From the NCBI GenBank assembly GCA_902773035.1, contig CACYDB010000179.1, positions 1-27,277 on the forward strand: a DNA stretch of 27,277 bases, written 5' to 3'. Source of the stretch: an uncultured Ruminococcus sp. (GTDB lineage: Bacteria; Bacillota; Clostridia; Oscillospirales; Acutalibacteraceae). Positions 8,283-15,709 of the stretch are shown here, in pieces. The number at the start of each line of letters is the position of its first letter. Positions within the stretch are counted from its first letter, which is position 1. The notes below the pieces were generated by a model. It worked only from the letters and a program-made list of their open reading frames with translations, was not told the DNA's origin and ran no database searches. A program made the translations under genes and the position numbers.

Positions 8283-9650
8283 ATGAAAAAGTCAACAATC
8301 AAAAGACTCGCCGCTCTCGGTCTTGCGGGACTTATGACAGCGGGCGCTCTCGCGGGCTGCTCAGGCGGTTCGGGAGATTCAGGCTCAGCCGCAGACTCAG
8401 GCTCAGCTTCCAAGGCGGGCGACGCTTCCAAGGGTAAGGTTTATTACCTCAACTTCAAGCCCGAGCAGGACAAGGCTTGGCAGTCACTTGCCAAGAAGTA
8501 CACAAAGGAAACAGGCGTTGAGGTTTCCGTAGTTACAGCCGCCGAGGGTACATACGAGCAGACTCTTACATCAGAGATGGCTAAGGACGAGGCTCCGACT
8601 CTCTTCCAGGTTAACGGTCCCGTTGGCCTTAAGAAGTGGGAAGAATTCTGTATGAATCTTCAGGATCTCGACATCTACAAGGAACTCACCTCCACAGATT
8701 ACGCTCTTAAGTCAGGCGAAGACGTTAAGGGTATCGCTTATGTAATCGAGTCCTACGGTATCATCTACAACAAGACTCTCCTCACAAAGTACTGCAAGTC
8801 TGACTTCGCTTCCGTTAAGAAGATCGAGGACATCAACAGCTTCGCGAAGCTCAAGACTGTTGCCGATGAGATCCAGGCTAACAAAGATAAGCTCGGCGTA
8901 AAGGGCGCGTTCACATCAGCCGGTATGGATTCATCATCCGACTGGAGATTCAAGACTCACCTCGCAAACCTCCCGATCTACTTCGAGTATCAGGAGGACA
9001 AGATTTCCGATACAGACGCTATCAAGGGCACATACCTCGATAACTACAAGGATATCTGGGATCTCTACATCACAGACTCAACCTGCAAAAAGACAGAGCT
9101 CGCTTCCAAGACAGGCGAGGAAGCTGAGACAGAGTTCATCAAGGGCGACGCCGTATTCTTCCAGAACGGTTCATGGGAATACAGCGCTGTAACCGAGGGC
9201 GGACTCAAGGATAAGGATCTCGGAATGCTCCCGATTTACATCGGCGCGGGCGACGAGGCTAAACAGGGTCTCTGCACAGGTACAGAGAACTACTGGTGTA
9301 TCAATGACAACGCTTCCGACGACGATAAGGCTGCTACAGCTGATTTCATCAACTGGTGCGTAACATCTGAGACAGGCACAGCGGCTATGGCTGACGAGAT
9401 GAGCTTTGTAATCCCCTTCAAGAAGGCTAAGGAAAGCGCTAACATCTTCGTAAAGATCGACAAGGAGCTTACAGCAGCAGGCAAAACACCTGTAAGCTGG
9501 AACTTCACAACAATGCCCTCTGAGGAGTGGAAGGACGGCGTAGGCGCTGCTCTTACACAGTACGCCGCGGGCACAGCTAAGTGGGACGCTGTTAAGAAGG
9601 CGTTCGTAGACGGTTGGAAGACAGAGAAGGAAAAGGCAGCCGAGGAATAA
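8283..9650 (+). CDS. Extracellular sugar-binding lipoprotein of ABC importer
   Basis: Solute-binding protein of the MalE-like (family 1) type that captures an oligosaccharide or sugar outside the cell. 455 residues. The N-terminus is a lipoprotein signal, basic MKKSTIKR, a hydrophobic core, and lipobox LAGC with Cys26, followed by a Gly/Ser/Ala-rich linker to about residue 53. The mature part reads KGKVYYLNFKPEQDKAWQ..., typical of this fold. The ATG at 8283 is preferred over the in-frame GTG at 8274 because AAGGTGG lies 5-6 bp before it and the GTG is inside that site. Codon choice (many ACA, TCA, GCT, AAG) looks like a highly expressed gene. First gene of an operon with two permeases. The sugar is unknown. 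Confidence 0.92.
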   Translation: MKKSTIKRLAALGLAGLMTAGALAGCSGGSGDSGSAADSGSASKAGDASKGKVYYLNFKPEQDKAWQSLAKKYTKETGVEVSVVTAAEGTYEQTLTSEMAKDEAPTLFQVNGPVGLKKWEEFCMNLQDLDIYKELTSTDYALKSGEDVKGIAYVIESYGIIYNKTLLTKYCKSDFASVKKIEDINSFAKLKTVADEIQANKDKLGVKGAFTSAGMDSSSDWRFKTHLANLPIYFEYQEDKISDTDAIKGTYLDNYKDIWDLYITDSTCKKTELASKTGEEAETEFIKGDAVFFQNGSWEYSAVTEGGLKDKDLGMLPIYIGAGDEAKQGLCTGTENYWCINDNASDDDKAATADFINWCVTSETGTAAMADEMSFVIPFKKAKESANIFVKIDKELTAAGKTPVSWNFTTMPSEEWKDGVGAALTQYAAGTAKWDAVKKAFVDGWKTEKEKAAEE

Positions 9651-9693
9651 TCTGAGGTTTAGCTTAAACAACCGAATAGCAATTGATTAATGT

Positions 9694-9717
9694 GAGGGGG
9701 CTGGTATCAGCCCCCTC
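9694..9717 (+). other. Intercistronic stem-loop between binding protein and permeases
   Basis: Perfect 10-bp stem GAGGGGGCTG / CAGCCCCCTC with a 4-base loop GTAT. No T run follows (CTGCGTTT), so it is unlikely to be a complete terminator. It probably protects the upstream message or partly terminates, giving more binding protein than permease, as is common for such operons. Confidence 0.65.
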
Positions 9718-9749
9718 CTGCGTTTCATTAAGTAAGAAAGGCATAGATT

Positions 9750-10616
9750 ATGTTTAAAAAACCTAAAAGGAAGCTTTATGCATTAATATTCCTTCTACCT
9801 ACATTTCTTGCCTTTGTCATCGGATTTATCTATCCGTTTATCAGAGGTATCTATCTCTCGTTCTTTAAGTTCCAGATAGTAACCAAAACCACCTTTGTGG
9901 GAATCAATAACTACCTCAAGGCTTTCAAGGACGAGAGTTTTCTCAAATCCTTCTGGTTTACGCTTGCCTTTGTTGTAGTCAGCGTAATCCTTATCAACGT
10001 ACTCGCCTTCTTCATAGCCTACGCGCTTACGCTCAAAATCCGCGGCTCCAATCTTTTCCGTACAGTATTCTTTATGCCGAACCTTATCGGCGGAATCATC
10101 CTCGGATATATATGGCACCAGATTTTTGACGCGATTCTCCGTTCTATCGATATGCCGTCGCTCGTTACAAACTCCGACCTCGGCTTCTGGGGACTGATCA
10201 TACTGATGTGCTGGCAGCAGGCGGGTTATATGATGATCATTTACATCGCGGGCTTCCAGAGCGTTCCTCACGACCTTTACGAAGCCTCCAAAATTGACGG
10301 CGCCGGCAAGGGACAGATGCTTGTCAAGGTAACTCTGCCGATGATGATGCCGTCAATCACAATCTGCACATTCCTTACGCTGACAAACTCATTCAAGCTT
10401 TTCGACCAGAACCTCGCGCTCACAGGCGGCGCTCCGCTGGTTGACGGCGTATGGACAACGCGTATGATGGCGCTCAATATCTACAAGACCTTCTACGGCG
10501 AGGGCGTCTCCGCCAAGGGCGTCGGTCAGGCTGAGGGCGTAATCTTCTTCCTGATTGTAGTTATTATATCGCTGCTGCAGCTCTACTTTACACGACGAAA
10601 AGAGGTGCAGGCGTAA
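9750..10616 (+). CDS. Sugar ABC transporter permease, MalF/UgpA-like
   Basis: One of two membrane subunits of the sugar importer. 288 residues with six predicted helices and no large periplasmic insert, as in Gram-positive members. The EAA loop that docks the ATPase is visible: EASKIDGAGKGQMLVKVTLP at about residues 177-196. It starts 99 bp after the binding-protein gene, and its stop overlaps the next start by one base (TAATG). The ribosome site is weak (AAAGG about 9 bp upstream). No ATPase gene is present in the operon, so a shared MsmX-type ATPase elsewhere is inferred. Confidence 0.93.
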   Translation: MFKKPKRKLYALIFLLPTFLAFVIGFIYPFIRGIYLSFFKFQIVTKTTFVGINNYLKAFKDESFLKSFWFTLAFVVVSVILINVLAFFIAYALTLKIRGSNLFRTVFFMPNLIGGIILGYIWHQIFDAILRSIDMPSLVTNSDLGFWGLIILMCWQQAGYMMIIYIAGFQSVPHDLYEASKIDGAGKGQMLVKVTLPMMMPSITICTFLTLTNSFKLFDQNLALTGGAPLVDGVWTTRMMALNIYKTFYGEGVSAKGVGQAEGVIFFLIVVIISLLQLYFTRRKEVQA

Positions 10617-11494
10617 TGGCGGCTAATACAAACGACAAGGCGTTGAAGTATAAGGAAAAAACTCCTACCTTCAAGATAGTTCTGGCGATATTCTTCGCGG
10701 CTGTATCGGTCTTTTACGTTATGCCGATAATTATCGTGCTGTACAACTCCTTCAAGACAAACAGCGGCATCGCCAGCAATCTGTTCGCTCTGCCGGGAGC
10801 TGAATCCTTCAACGGAATCCAGAACTATGTCAAGGGTATGACCTTCGGAAACTATCCCTTCTGGCAGGCGGCTTTATGGAGTGTATTCATCACGCTGGGC
10901 GGCGTAACTCTTATTCTTCTGTGTACGTCTATGGCGGCGTGGTATATCCAGCGCTCAAACACGATCTTCTGTAAGATAGTTTATTTCTTCTGTATTTTCT
11001 CAATGGTTGTTCCGTTCCAGATGGTAATGTTCACACTTTCGGACACAGCCAATAAGCTGAAGCTCACAACACCGTGGGGTGTGCTTCTGATTTATCTCGG
11101 CTTCGGCGCGGGACTATCAATCTTTATGTTTTCGGGCTTTGTTAAGTCGATCCCGGTTGAGATCGAGGAAGCAGCCGACGTTGACGGTGCGGGACCGCTG
11201 AGGACCTTCTTCGGCGTTGTTCTGCCGATAATGAAGCCGACATTTATTTCGGTAGCTATTCTCGAGACTATGTGGATATGGAACGACTATCTGCTTCCGT
11301 ACCTCATTCTTGACGGCAAGCTTTACAGAACGATCCCGATTCATATGCAGTTCCTCAACGGCAGCTACGGACAGACTGATCACGGCGCGATCATGGCGCT
11401 CGTTGTGCTCAGTATTCTTCCGATAGTAATATTCTACTTTGTATGCCAGAAGCACATCATCGAGGGTGTTGTTTCGGGAGCCGTTAAGGGATAA
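10616..11494 (+). CDS. Sugar ABC transporter permease, MalG/UgpE-like
   Basis: Second membrane subunit of the sugar importer, 292 residues with six predicted helices. The EAA loop is EEAADVDGAGPLRTFFGVVLP at about residues 183-203 (first residues shown are the conserved ones). It overlaps the previous permease stop by one base, which implies coupled translation and equal amounts of both subunits. It ends the operon; a hairpin follows 23 bp after the stop. Substrate unknown; the permease pair belongs to the carbohydrate uptake CUT1 group by its general appearance. Confidence 0.93.
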   Translation: MAANTNDKALKYKEKTPTFKIVLAIFFAAVSVFYVMPIIIVLYNSFKTNSGIASNLFALPGAESFNGIQNYVKGMTFGNYPFWQAALWSVFITLGGVTLILLCTSMAAWYIQRSNTIFCKIVYFFCIFSMVVPFQMVMFTLSDTANKLKLTTPWGVLLIYLGFGAGLSIFMFSGFVKSIPVEIEEAADVDGAGPLRTFFGVVLPIMKPTFISVAILETMWIWNDYLLPYLILDGKLYRTIPIHMQFLNGSYGQTDHGAIMALVVLSILPIVIFYFVCQKHIIEGVVSGAVKG

Positions 11495-11517
11495 CAATAT
11501 AAATAACGCAAAAAATT

Positions 11518-11541
11518 ATCGGGCAGGATTTCCTGCCCGAT
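11518..11541. terminator. Bidirectional terminator between sugar operon and glnN
   Basis: Inverted repeat ATCGGGCAGGA / TCCTGCCCGAT around TT. On the minus strand it is followed by AATTTTTT, a good U tract, ending glnN 18 bp after its stop. On the plus strand the tail TGTTTGTTTA is weaker but still T-rich. Confidence 0.85.
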
Positions 11542-11559
11542 GTTTGTTTATATTGGTGT

Positions 11560-13653
11560 TTATACTCCGAAGAGCATTTCGCCGTAGCTTGGATAAGGCC
11601 AGTACTCAGATGCGGTCTGGGTTTCCATATCGTCGCCGATGGCTCTGAGCGCCTGCATATCCGCGAATACTACGTCGCAGAAGAAGTCGGCGTAAGCCTG
11701 CATATCGTCGCTCAGCTCGCCCGCCTTGATCAAGTCGTTCTCGAGCTCCGTCACCTTGTCCGAGAAGCATACGAGCTTGCGGCTCAAATCGGTTACGAGC
11801 TTTGTTTCGAGGGATACGGGGATATCGGCTGAGAGCGCCTGCTTCGCGAGGGCTGTGTCGGTGAGCTCTCTGACGTACTCTGTGACTGAGGGGATGATGT
11901 CCTTCTTAGCCATATCTATCATTGTCAGAGCCTCGATGTTGATGAGCTTTGCGTAGTTCTCAAGCTCGACCTCGTATCTCGCCTCGAGCTCCTCCTTGGT
12001 GAACACTTCGTTTTCTGTGAAGAGCTTGACGTTCTTCTCGGCGGTGAAGTGTTTGAGAGCCATAGGAACGCTCTTGAGGTTGAGAAGTCCGCGTCTTTCA
12101 GCCTCCTTGACCCACTCGTCAGAGTAGTTGTCGCCGTTGAAGATGATCCTGTCGTGCTGCTTGAAGGTTCTTGCGACGAGTCTCTTGGCGGCTGCCTTAA
12201 CGTCCTTGACATTCTCGAGCCTGTCGGCGAACTCCTTGAGCTCCTCGGCGACAATTGTGTTTATGATAATGTTCGCGCTTGCGATATTCGCCGCCGAGCC
12301 TAACATTCTGAACTCAAAGCGGTTGCCTGTGAAGGCGAACGGTGATGTACGGTTACGGTCTGTGGTGTCCATACGGAGCGACGGAAGAACCTCAACTCCG
12401 AGATCCATATCCTCCATACCCTCGCTCTCGTAGGATTCGCCCTCCTCGATCGAGTGTACGACGGCGTCGAGGTCGTCGCCGAGGAATACGGAGAGTATAG
12501 CGGGGGGAGCCTCGTTAGCTCCGAGTCTGTGATCGTTGCCCGCCGAGGCTACGGAGATTCTGAGCAGATCCTGATATTCGTCAACCGCCTTTACGATCGC
12601 GGCGAGGAAAACGAGGAACTGTAAATTCTCCGCGGGATTCTTGCCCGGCTTCAAGAGGTTTTCGCCCGTGTTTGTCGAGATCGACCAGTTGTTGTGCTTG
12701 CCCGAGCCGTTTACGCCCGCGAAGGGCTTCTCGTGAAGCAGGCATACGAGGTTGAACTTCTCGGCTGTCTTTTTGAGTATCTCCATCATAAGCTCGTTGT
12801 GGTCAACGGCTACGTTGGTGGTTGTGAAGATGGGCGCGATCTCGTGCTGTGAGGGAGCTACCTCGTTATGCTTGGTCTTGGCGTAGATGCCGTATTTCCA
12901 CAGCTCTAAGTCGAGCTCCTTCATAAATTCGGAAACTCTTGTCTTGATTGAGCCGAAATAGTGATCGTCGAGCTCCTGTCCCTTGGGAGCCTTCGCGCCG
13001 AAGAGTGTTCTGCCCGTGTAGATAAGGTCGGGACGCGCGTCGTAGATGTCTTTATCAATAAGGAAGTATTCCTGCTCGGGTCCGACTGTTGTGACAACGC
13101 GGTTAACGTCTGTCTTGCCGAAGAGGTGGAGAACACGCACGGCTTCCTTGGAAATCCTTTCCATTGAGCGAAGCAGCGGAGTCTTTTTGTCGAGAACCTC
13201 GCCCGTGTATGAGGCGAATGCGGTCGGGATGTAAAGCGTTCCGTCTCTGGCAAAGGCGGGGGAGGTGGGGTCCCATGCGGTATAGCCTCTTGCCTCAAAG
13301 GTCGCGCGGATACCGCCGTTGGGGAAGGATGAAGCGTCGGGCTCACCCTTGATAAGCTCCTTGCCGCTGAAGGTCATCAGCACCTTGTCGTCGCCGTCGG
13401 GAGTGATGAAGCTGTCGTGCTTCTCAGCCGTGATACCCGTTAAGGGCTGGAACCAGTGCGTGAAGTGCGTGCAGCCCTTCTCGATAGCCCATTCCTTCAT
13501 GGCGTGAGCCACGGCGTTGGCTACGCTGTCGTCAAGCGTCTCGCCGTCGTGGATAGTCTTTTTGAGGGCTTTGTAGATAGGCTTCGGAAGTCTTTCCTTC
13601 ATAACGTCGTCGTTAAAGACGCTGCTGCCGAACAGTTCGGGAACGTTTATCAT
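11560..13653 (-). CDS. glnN: Glutamine synthetase type III
   Basis: Makes glutamine from glutamate, ammonia and ATP in the cytoplasm; the main entry of ammonia nitrogen. The 697-residue length is that of the type III enzyme, far longer than type I (about 450). Conserved catalytic blocks: GPEQEYFLID (191-200), NEVAPSQHEIAP (263-274) with metal and substrate ligands, and GVNGSGKHNNWS (313-324). Start ATG has AAGGAGAG 8 bp upstream. It has a strong promoter and a hairpin-containing leader, and lies divergent to an ANTAR regulator, a family known to control glutamine synthetase in clostridia (for example NitR near glnA in C. saccharobutylicum). Its product feeds CarA encoded just beyond. Confidence 0.96.
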   Translation of the reverse strand: MINVPELFGSSVFNDDVMKERLPKPIYKALKKTIHDGETLDDSVANAVAHAMKEWAIEKGCTHFTHWFQPLTGITAEKHDSFITPDGDDKVLMTFSGKELIKGEPDASSFPNGGIRATFEARGYTAWDPTSPAFARDGTLYIPTAFASYTGEVLDKKTPLLRSMERISKEAVRVLHLFGKTDVNRVVTTVGPEQEYFLIDKDIYDARPDLIYTGRTLFGAKAPKGQELDDHYFGSIKTRVSEFMKELDLELWKYGIYAKTKHNEVAPSQHEIAPIFTTTNVAVDHNELMMEILKKTAEKFNLVCLLHEKPFAGVNGSGKHNNWSISTNTGENLLKPGKNPAENLQFLVFLAAIVKAVDEYQDLLRISVASAGNDHRLGANEAPPAILSVFLGDDLDAVVHSIEEGESYESEGMEDMDLGVEVLPSLRMDTTDRNRTSPFAFTGNRFEFRMLGSAANIASANIIINTIVAEELKEFADRLENVKDVKAAAKRLVARTFKQHDRIIFNGDNYSDEWVKEAERRGLLNLKSVPMALKHFTAEKNVKLFTENEVFTKEELEARYEVELENYAKLINIEALTMIDMAKKDIIPSVTEYVRELTDTALAKQALSADIPVSLETKLVTDLSRKLVCFSDKVTELENDLIKAGELSDDMQAYADFFCDVVFADMQALRAIGDDMETQTASEYWPYPSYGEMLFGV

Positions 13654-13676
13654 TCTGAATACTCTCCTTTGATCAG

Positions 13677-13714
13677 AAAAAAGATAAAGCGCCGCAGGGA
13701 AATACCCGCAGCGC
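13677..13714 (-). promoter_or_regulatory. Terminator-like hairpin in the glnN leader (possible attenuator)
   Basis: On the minus strand GCGCTGCGGG pairs with CCTGCGGCGC (10 pairs including two G-U) around a short loop, directly followed by TTTATCTTTTTT. It begins about 15 bases after the predicted transcription start and ends before the ribosome site of glnN, so it could stop transcription early. The two hexaloop hairpins known as ANTAR targets were not found here. Confidence 0.55.
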
Positions 13715-13734
13715 CATTGCTGTTATCAATTGCA

Positions 13735-13763
13735 AGTATATAACGGGCGCGGGAATTTGTCAA
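13735..13763 (-). promoter_or_regulatory. Promoter of glnN
   Basis: Minus-strand TTGACA (13763-13758), 17-bp spacer, TATACT (13740-13735). The spacer contains the GC-rich motif CCCGCGCCCG. Predicted transcription start near 13728. Confidence 0.8.
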
Positions 13764-13957
13764 TAGATTTTACAAATAACTTGGGAAATTCCCTTTTCTA
13801 TAAAAAAACTCGAACATTTATGAGATTTATGTGCAATAATTTTAAGCGCGGGAAATTTAGCCGCGATAAAATGCAAAATATTTTTTATTTTTCTAATATG
13901 TAAATTTGATTTGGCTCAAATGCTATAAAATACTATGATGAAATATGGTGGATTACT

Positions 13958-14530
13958 ATGATGAAAAACGCATTGATTGTTTCAAAAACCGAATCGGGAA
14001 TAAAGGCGATCTCAGCCCTTCTCTCTGACGAGGGGTTTGATGATGTTGCCTGCACCCTGTCGGCTGACGACGCCAGAGAGCGTGTCGATACAGGCGCCTT
14101 TGACCTCATAATAATCAATACTCCGCTTGACACGGAGACGGGGCTGGAGTTTTCTCTCTACTGCGCGGGCAGGACAAAGTCCTCGGTCATCGTGATCGTA
14201 AAGCAGGAGAAGGCTTACGAAGCCTTTGACATCGTTGACAAGCACGGCGTGCTGGTTATCAGCAAGCCGTTAAACAAGCACCTGTTTCATCATTATATCG
14301 TTTTTACCAAATGCTTCAAGGAGCGTATGCTTTCAGCCTTCGAGGAAAATGAAAAGCTCAAGTCAGAGCTCGAGGAAATGAAGGTCATCAACAGAGCCAA
14401 GCTTCTGCTTATCCAGTGTCTTTCGATGACGGAGAAGCAGGCTCACCGCTACATTGAGCATCAGGCGATGAATATGCGCAAAAGCAAGCTCGACATCGCC
14501 AAGCAGGTAATCAGAACATACGAAAACTGA
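13958..14530 (+). CDS. ANTAR-domain RNA-binding antiterminator with degenerate receiver domain
   Basis: 190-residue regulator. Residues 1-115 have a response-regulator fold (ALIVSK..., DLIIIN..., SVIVIV, ISKPL), but the phosphate-accepting aspartate is Asn54 and the acidic pair near the start is replaced by Ser9-Lys10; Lys103 is kept. A helical linker (120-142) leads to an ANTAR domain (about 138-187: INRAKLLLIQCLSMTEKQAHRY..., with the family Ala and aromatic positions). ANTAR proteins bind paired RNA hairpins and prevent premature termination, often in nitrogen genes. Two ATG codons stand in tandem; GGTGGA precedes. It is divergent from glnN and 50 bp ahead of carA, suggesting nitrogen control. 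Without the Asp it probably senses something other than phosphorylation. Confidence 0.88.
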   Translation: MMKNALIVSKTESGIKAISALLSDEGFDDVACTLSADDARERVDTGAFDLIIINTPLDTETGLEFSLYCAGRTKSSVIVIVKQEKAYEAFDIVDKHGVLVISKPLNKHLFHHYIVFTKCFKERMLSAFEENEKLKSELEEMKVINRAKLLLIQCLSMTEKQAHRYIEHQAMNMRKSKLDIAKQVIRTYEN

Positions 14531-14580
14531 TTGAATAAAGCTATGAATATAAGTAACCTCAGAATGAAAGGAAGTCGTTT

Positions 14581-15660
14581 ATGAGCCGAACTGCATATCT
14601 GATTTTAGAAAACGGAACATATTTCGAGGGCAAGGCCTTCGGAGCCGAGAAGGAAACTACGGGAGAGCTTGTCTTTACAACAGCTATGACAGGCTACCTT
14701 GAAACACTCACCGACCCCAGTTATTACGGTCAGGTGGTTATTCAGACATTCCCTCTGATAGGCAACTACGGGGTAATTCCCGCTGATTTTGAGAGCAAGG
14801 CTCCCGCTTTAAAAGCTTATATTGTCAGAAACTGGTGCCAAGCTCCCAGCAACTTTCGTTGTGAGGGGGATCTTGACACTTTTTTAAAAAGCGCGGGTAT
14901 TCCCGGACTTTACGATATAGACACCAGAGCTCTTACGCGAATCGTGCGTGAGTTCGGCGTAATGAACTGCAAGCTTACCTATACGCTCGACAATCTTGAA
15001 AAGGACGTTGAGGAAATCAAGCCCTATAAGGTTACCGAGGCGGTAAGCTCGACCTCGACCGAGAAGCAGGAGTTCTTCGCGGCTGAAAATCCGCAGAGAA
15101 ACGTAGTCCTCATCGACTACGGCGCAAAGCATAACATAGGCAGAGAGCTTGTAAAGCGCGGCTGTAACCTGACGGTTGTGCCGTACAACACCACTGCCGA
15201 GGAAATCTTAAAGCTTAATCCCGACGGAATTATGCTCTCGAACGGTCCCGGAGATCCGCAGGAAAACGTAGAGGCTATCGCGGAGCTCAAAAAGCTCTGT
15301 GAGAAAAAGATTCCGATGTTCGGTATATGCCTCGGTCATCAGCTCCTCGCGCTCTCTCAGGGCGCTAAGACCGAGAAGCTCCACTACGGTCACCGCGGCG
15401 CCAATCAGCCCGCTAAGGAGCTTAAAACCGACAGAGTTTACATCACCTCTCAGAACCACGGCTACGCCGTGATCAACGACTCTGTTCCCGAGAACGCCGA
15501 GGTAAGCTTTGTCAACGGCAACGACGGTACCTGCGAGGGCATAAACTACAAGAATATGCCCGCCTTCTCCGTTCAGTTCCATCCCGAAGCCTGCGGAGGT
15601 CCCAAGGACACCGCCTTCCTCTTCGACAGATTTATTAAAATGATAGACGAGAATAAATAA
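14581..15660 (+). CDS. carA: Carbamoyl-phosphate synthase small (glutaminase) subunit
   Basis: Hydrolyses glutamine and channels ammonia to CarB to make carbamoyl phosphate for pyrimidines and arginine. 359 residues, usual length. N-terminal CarA domain (1-about 150; LENGTYFEGKAFG) and C-terminal class I amidotransferase domain with nucleophile Cys250 in FGICLGHQ and the His334/Glu336 pair in FHPEA. Start ATG has AAAGGAAG upstream. Located 50 bp after the ANTAR gene and 49 bp before carB, on one strand without an obvious terminator between, so one transcript is likely. No PyrR-type leader was seen in the short gap. Confidence 0.96.
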   Translation: MSRTAYLILENGTYFEGKAFGAEKETTGELVFTTAMTGYLETLTDPSYYGQVVIQTFPLIGNYGVIPADFESKAPALKAYIVRNWCQAPSNFRCEGDLDTFLKSAGIPGLYDIDTRALTRIVREFGVMNCKLTYTLDNLEKDVEEIKPYKVTEAVSSTSTEKQEFFAAENPQRNVVLIDYGAKHNIGRELVKRGCNLTVVPYNTTAEEILKLNPDGIMLSNGPGDPQENVEAIAELKKLCEKKIPMFGICLGHQLLALSQGAKTEKLHYGHRGANQPAKELKTDRVYITSQNHGYAVINDSVPENAEVSFVNGNDGTCEGINYKNMPAFSVQFHPEACGGPKDTAFLFDRFIKMIDENK

Positions 15661-15709
15661 TTCTTCAAAAGAAATATAATGAAAGCATAACTTTGAAAGG
15701 AATGGTTAT

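Larger units (their letters stand above)
13654..13957. promoter_or_regulatory. Divergent control region between glnN and the ANTAR gene
   Basis: 304 bp without a gene. It holds the glnN promoter and leader hairpin (listed separately), an AT-rich stretch (13860-13905), a possible promoter for the ANTAR gene (TTGGCT at 13911-13916, 17 bp, TATGAT at 13934-13939), and three related GC-then-AT motifs: GCGCGGGAATTT at 13747-13758, GGGAAATTCCC at 13783-13793 and GCGCGGGAAATTT at 13846-13858. The motifs may be binding sites; no known consensus was matched. Confidence 0.5.

Noticed and set aside
13654..13957. Search for the classical two-hexaloop ANTAR RNA target ahead of glnN
   Set aside because: No pair of short stems with A at loop position 1 and G at position 4 was found; only the terminator-like hairpin is present.
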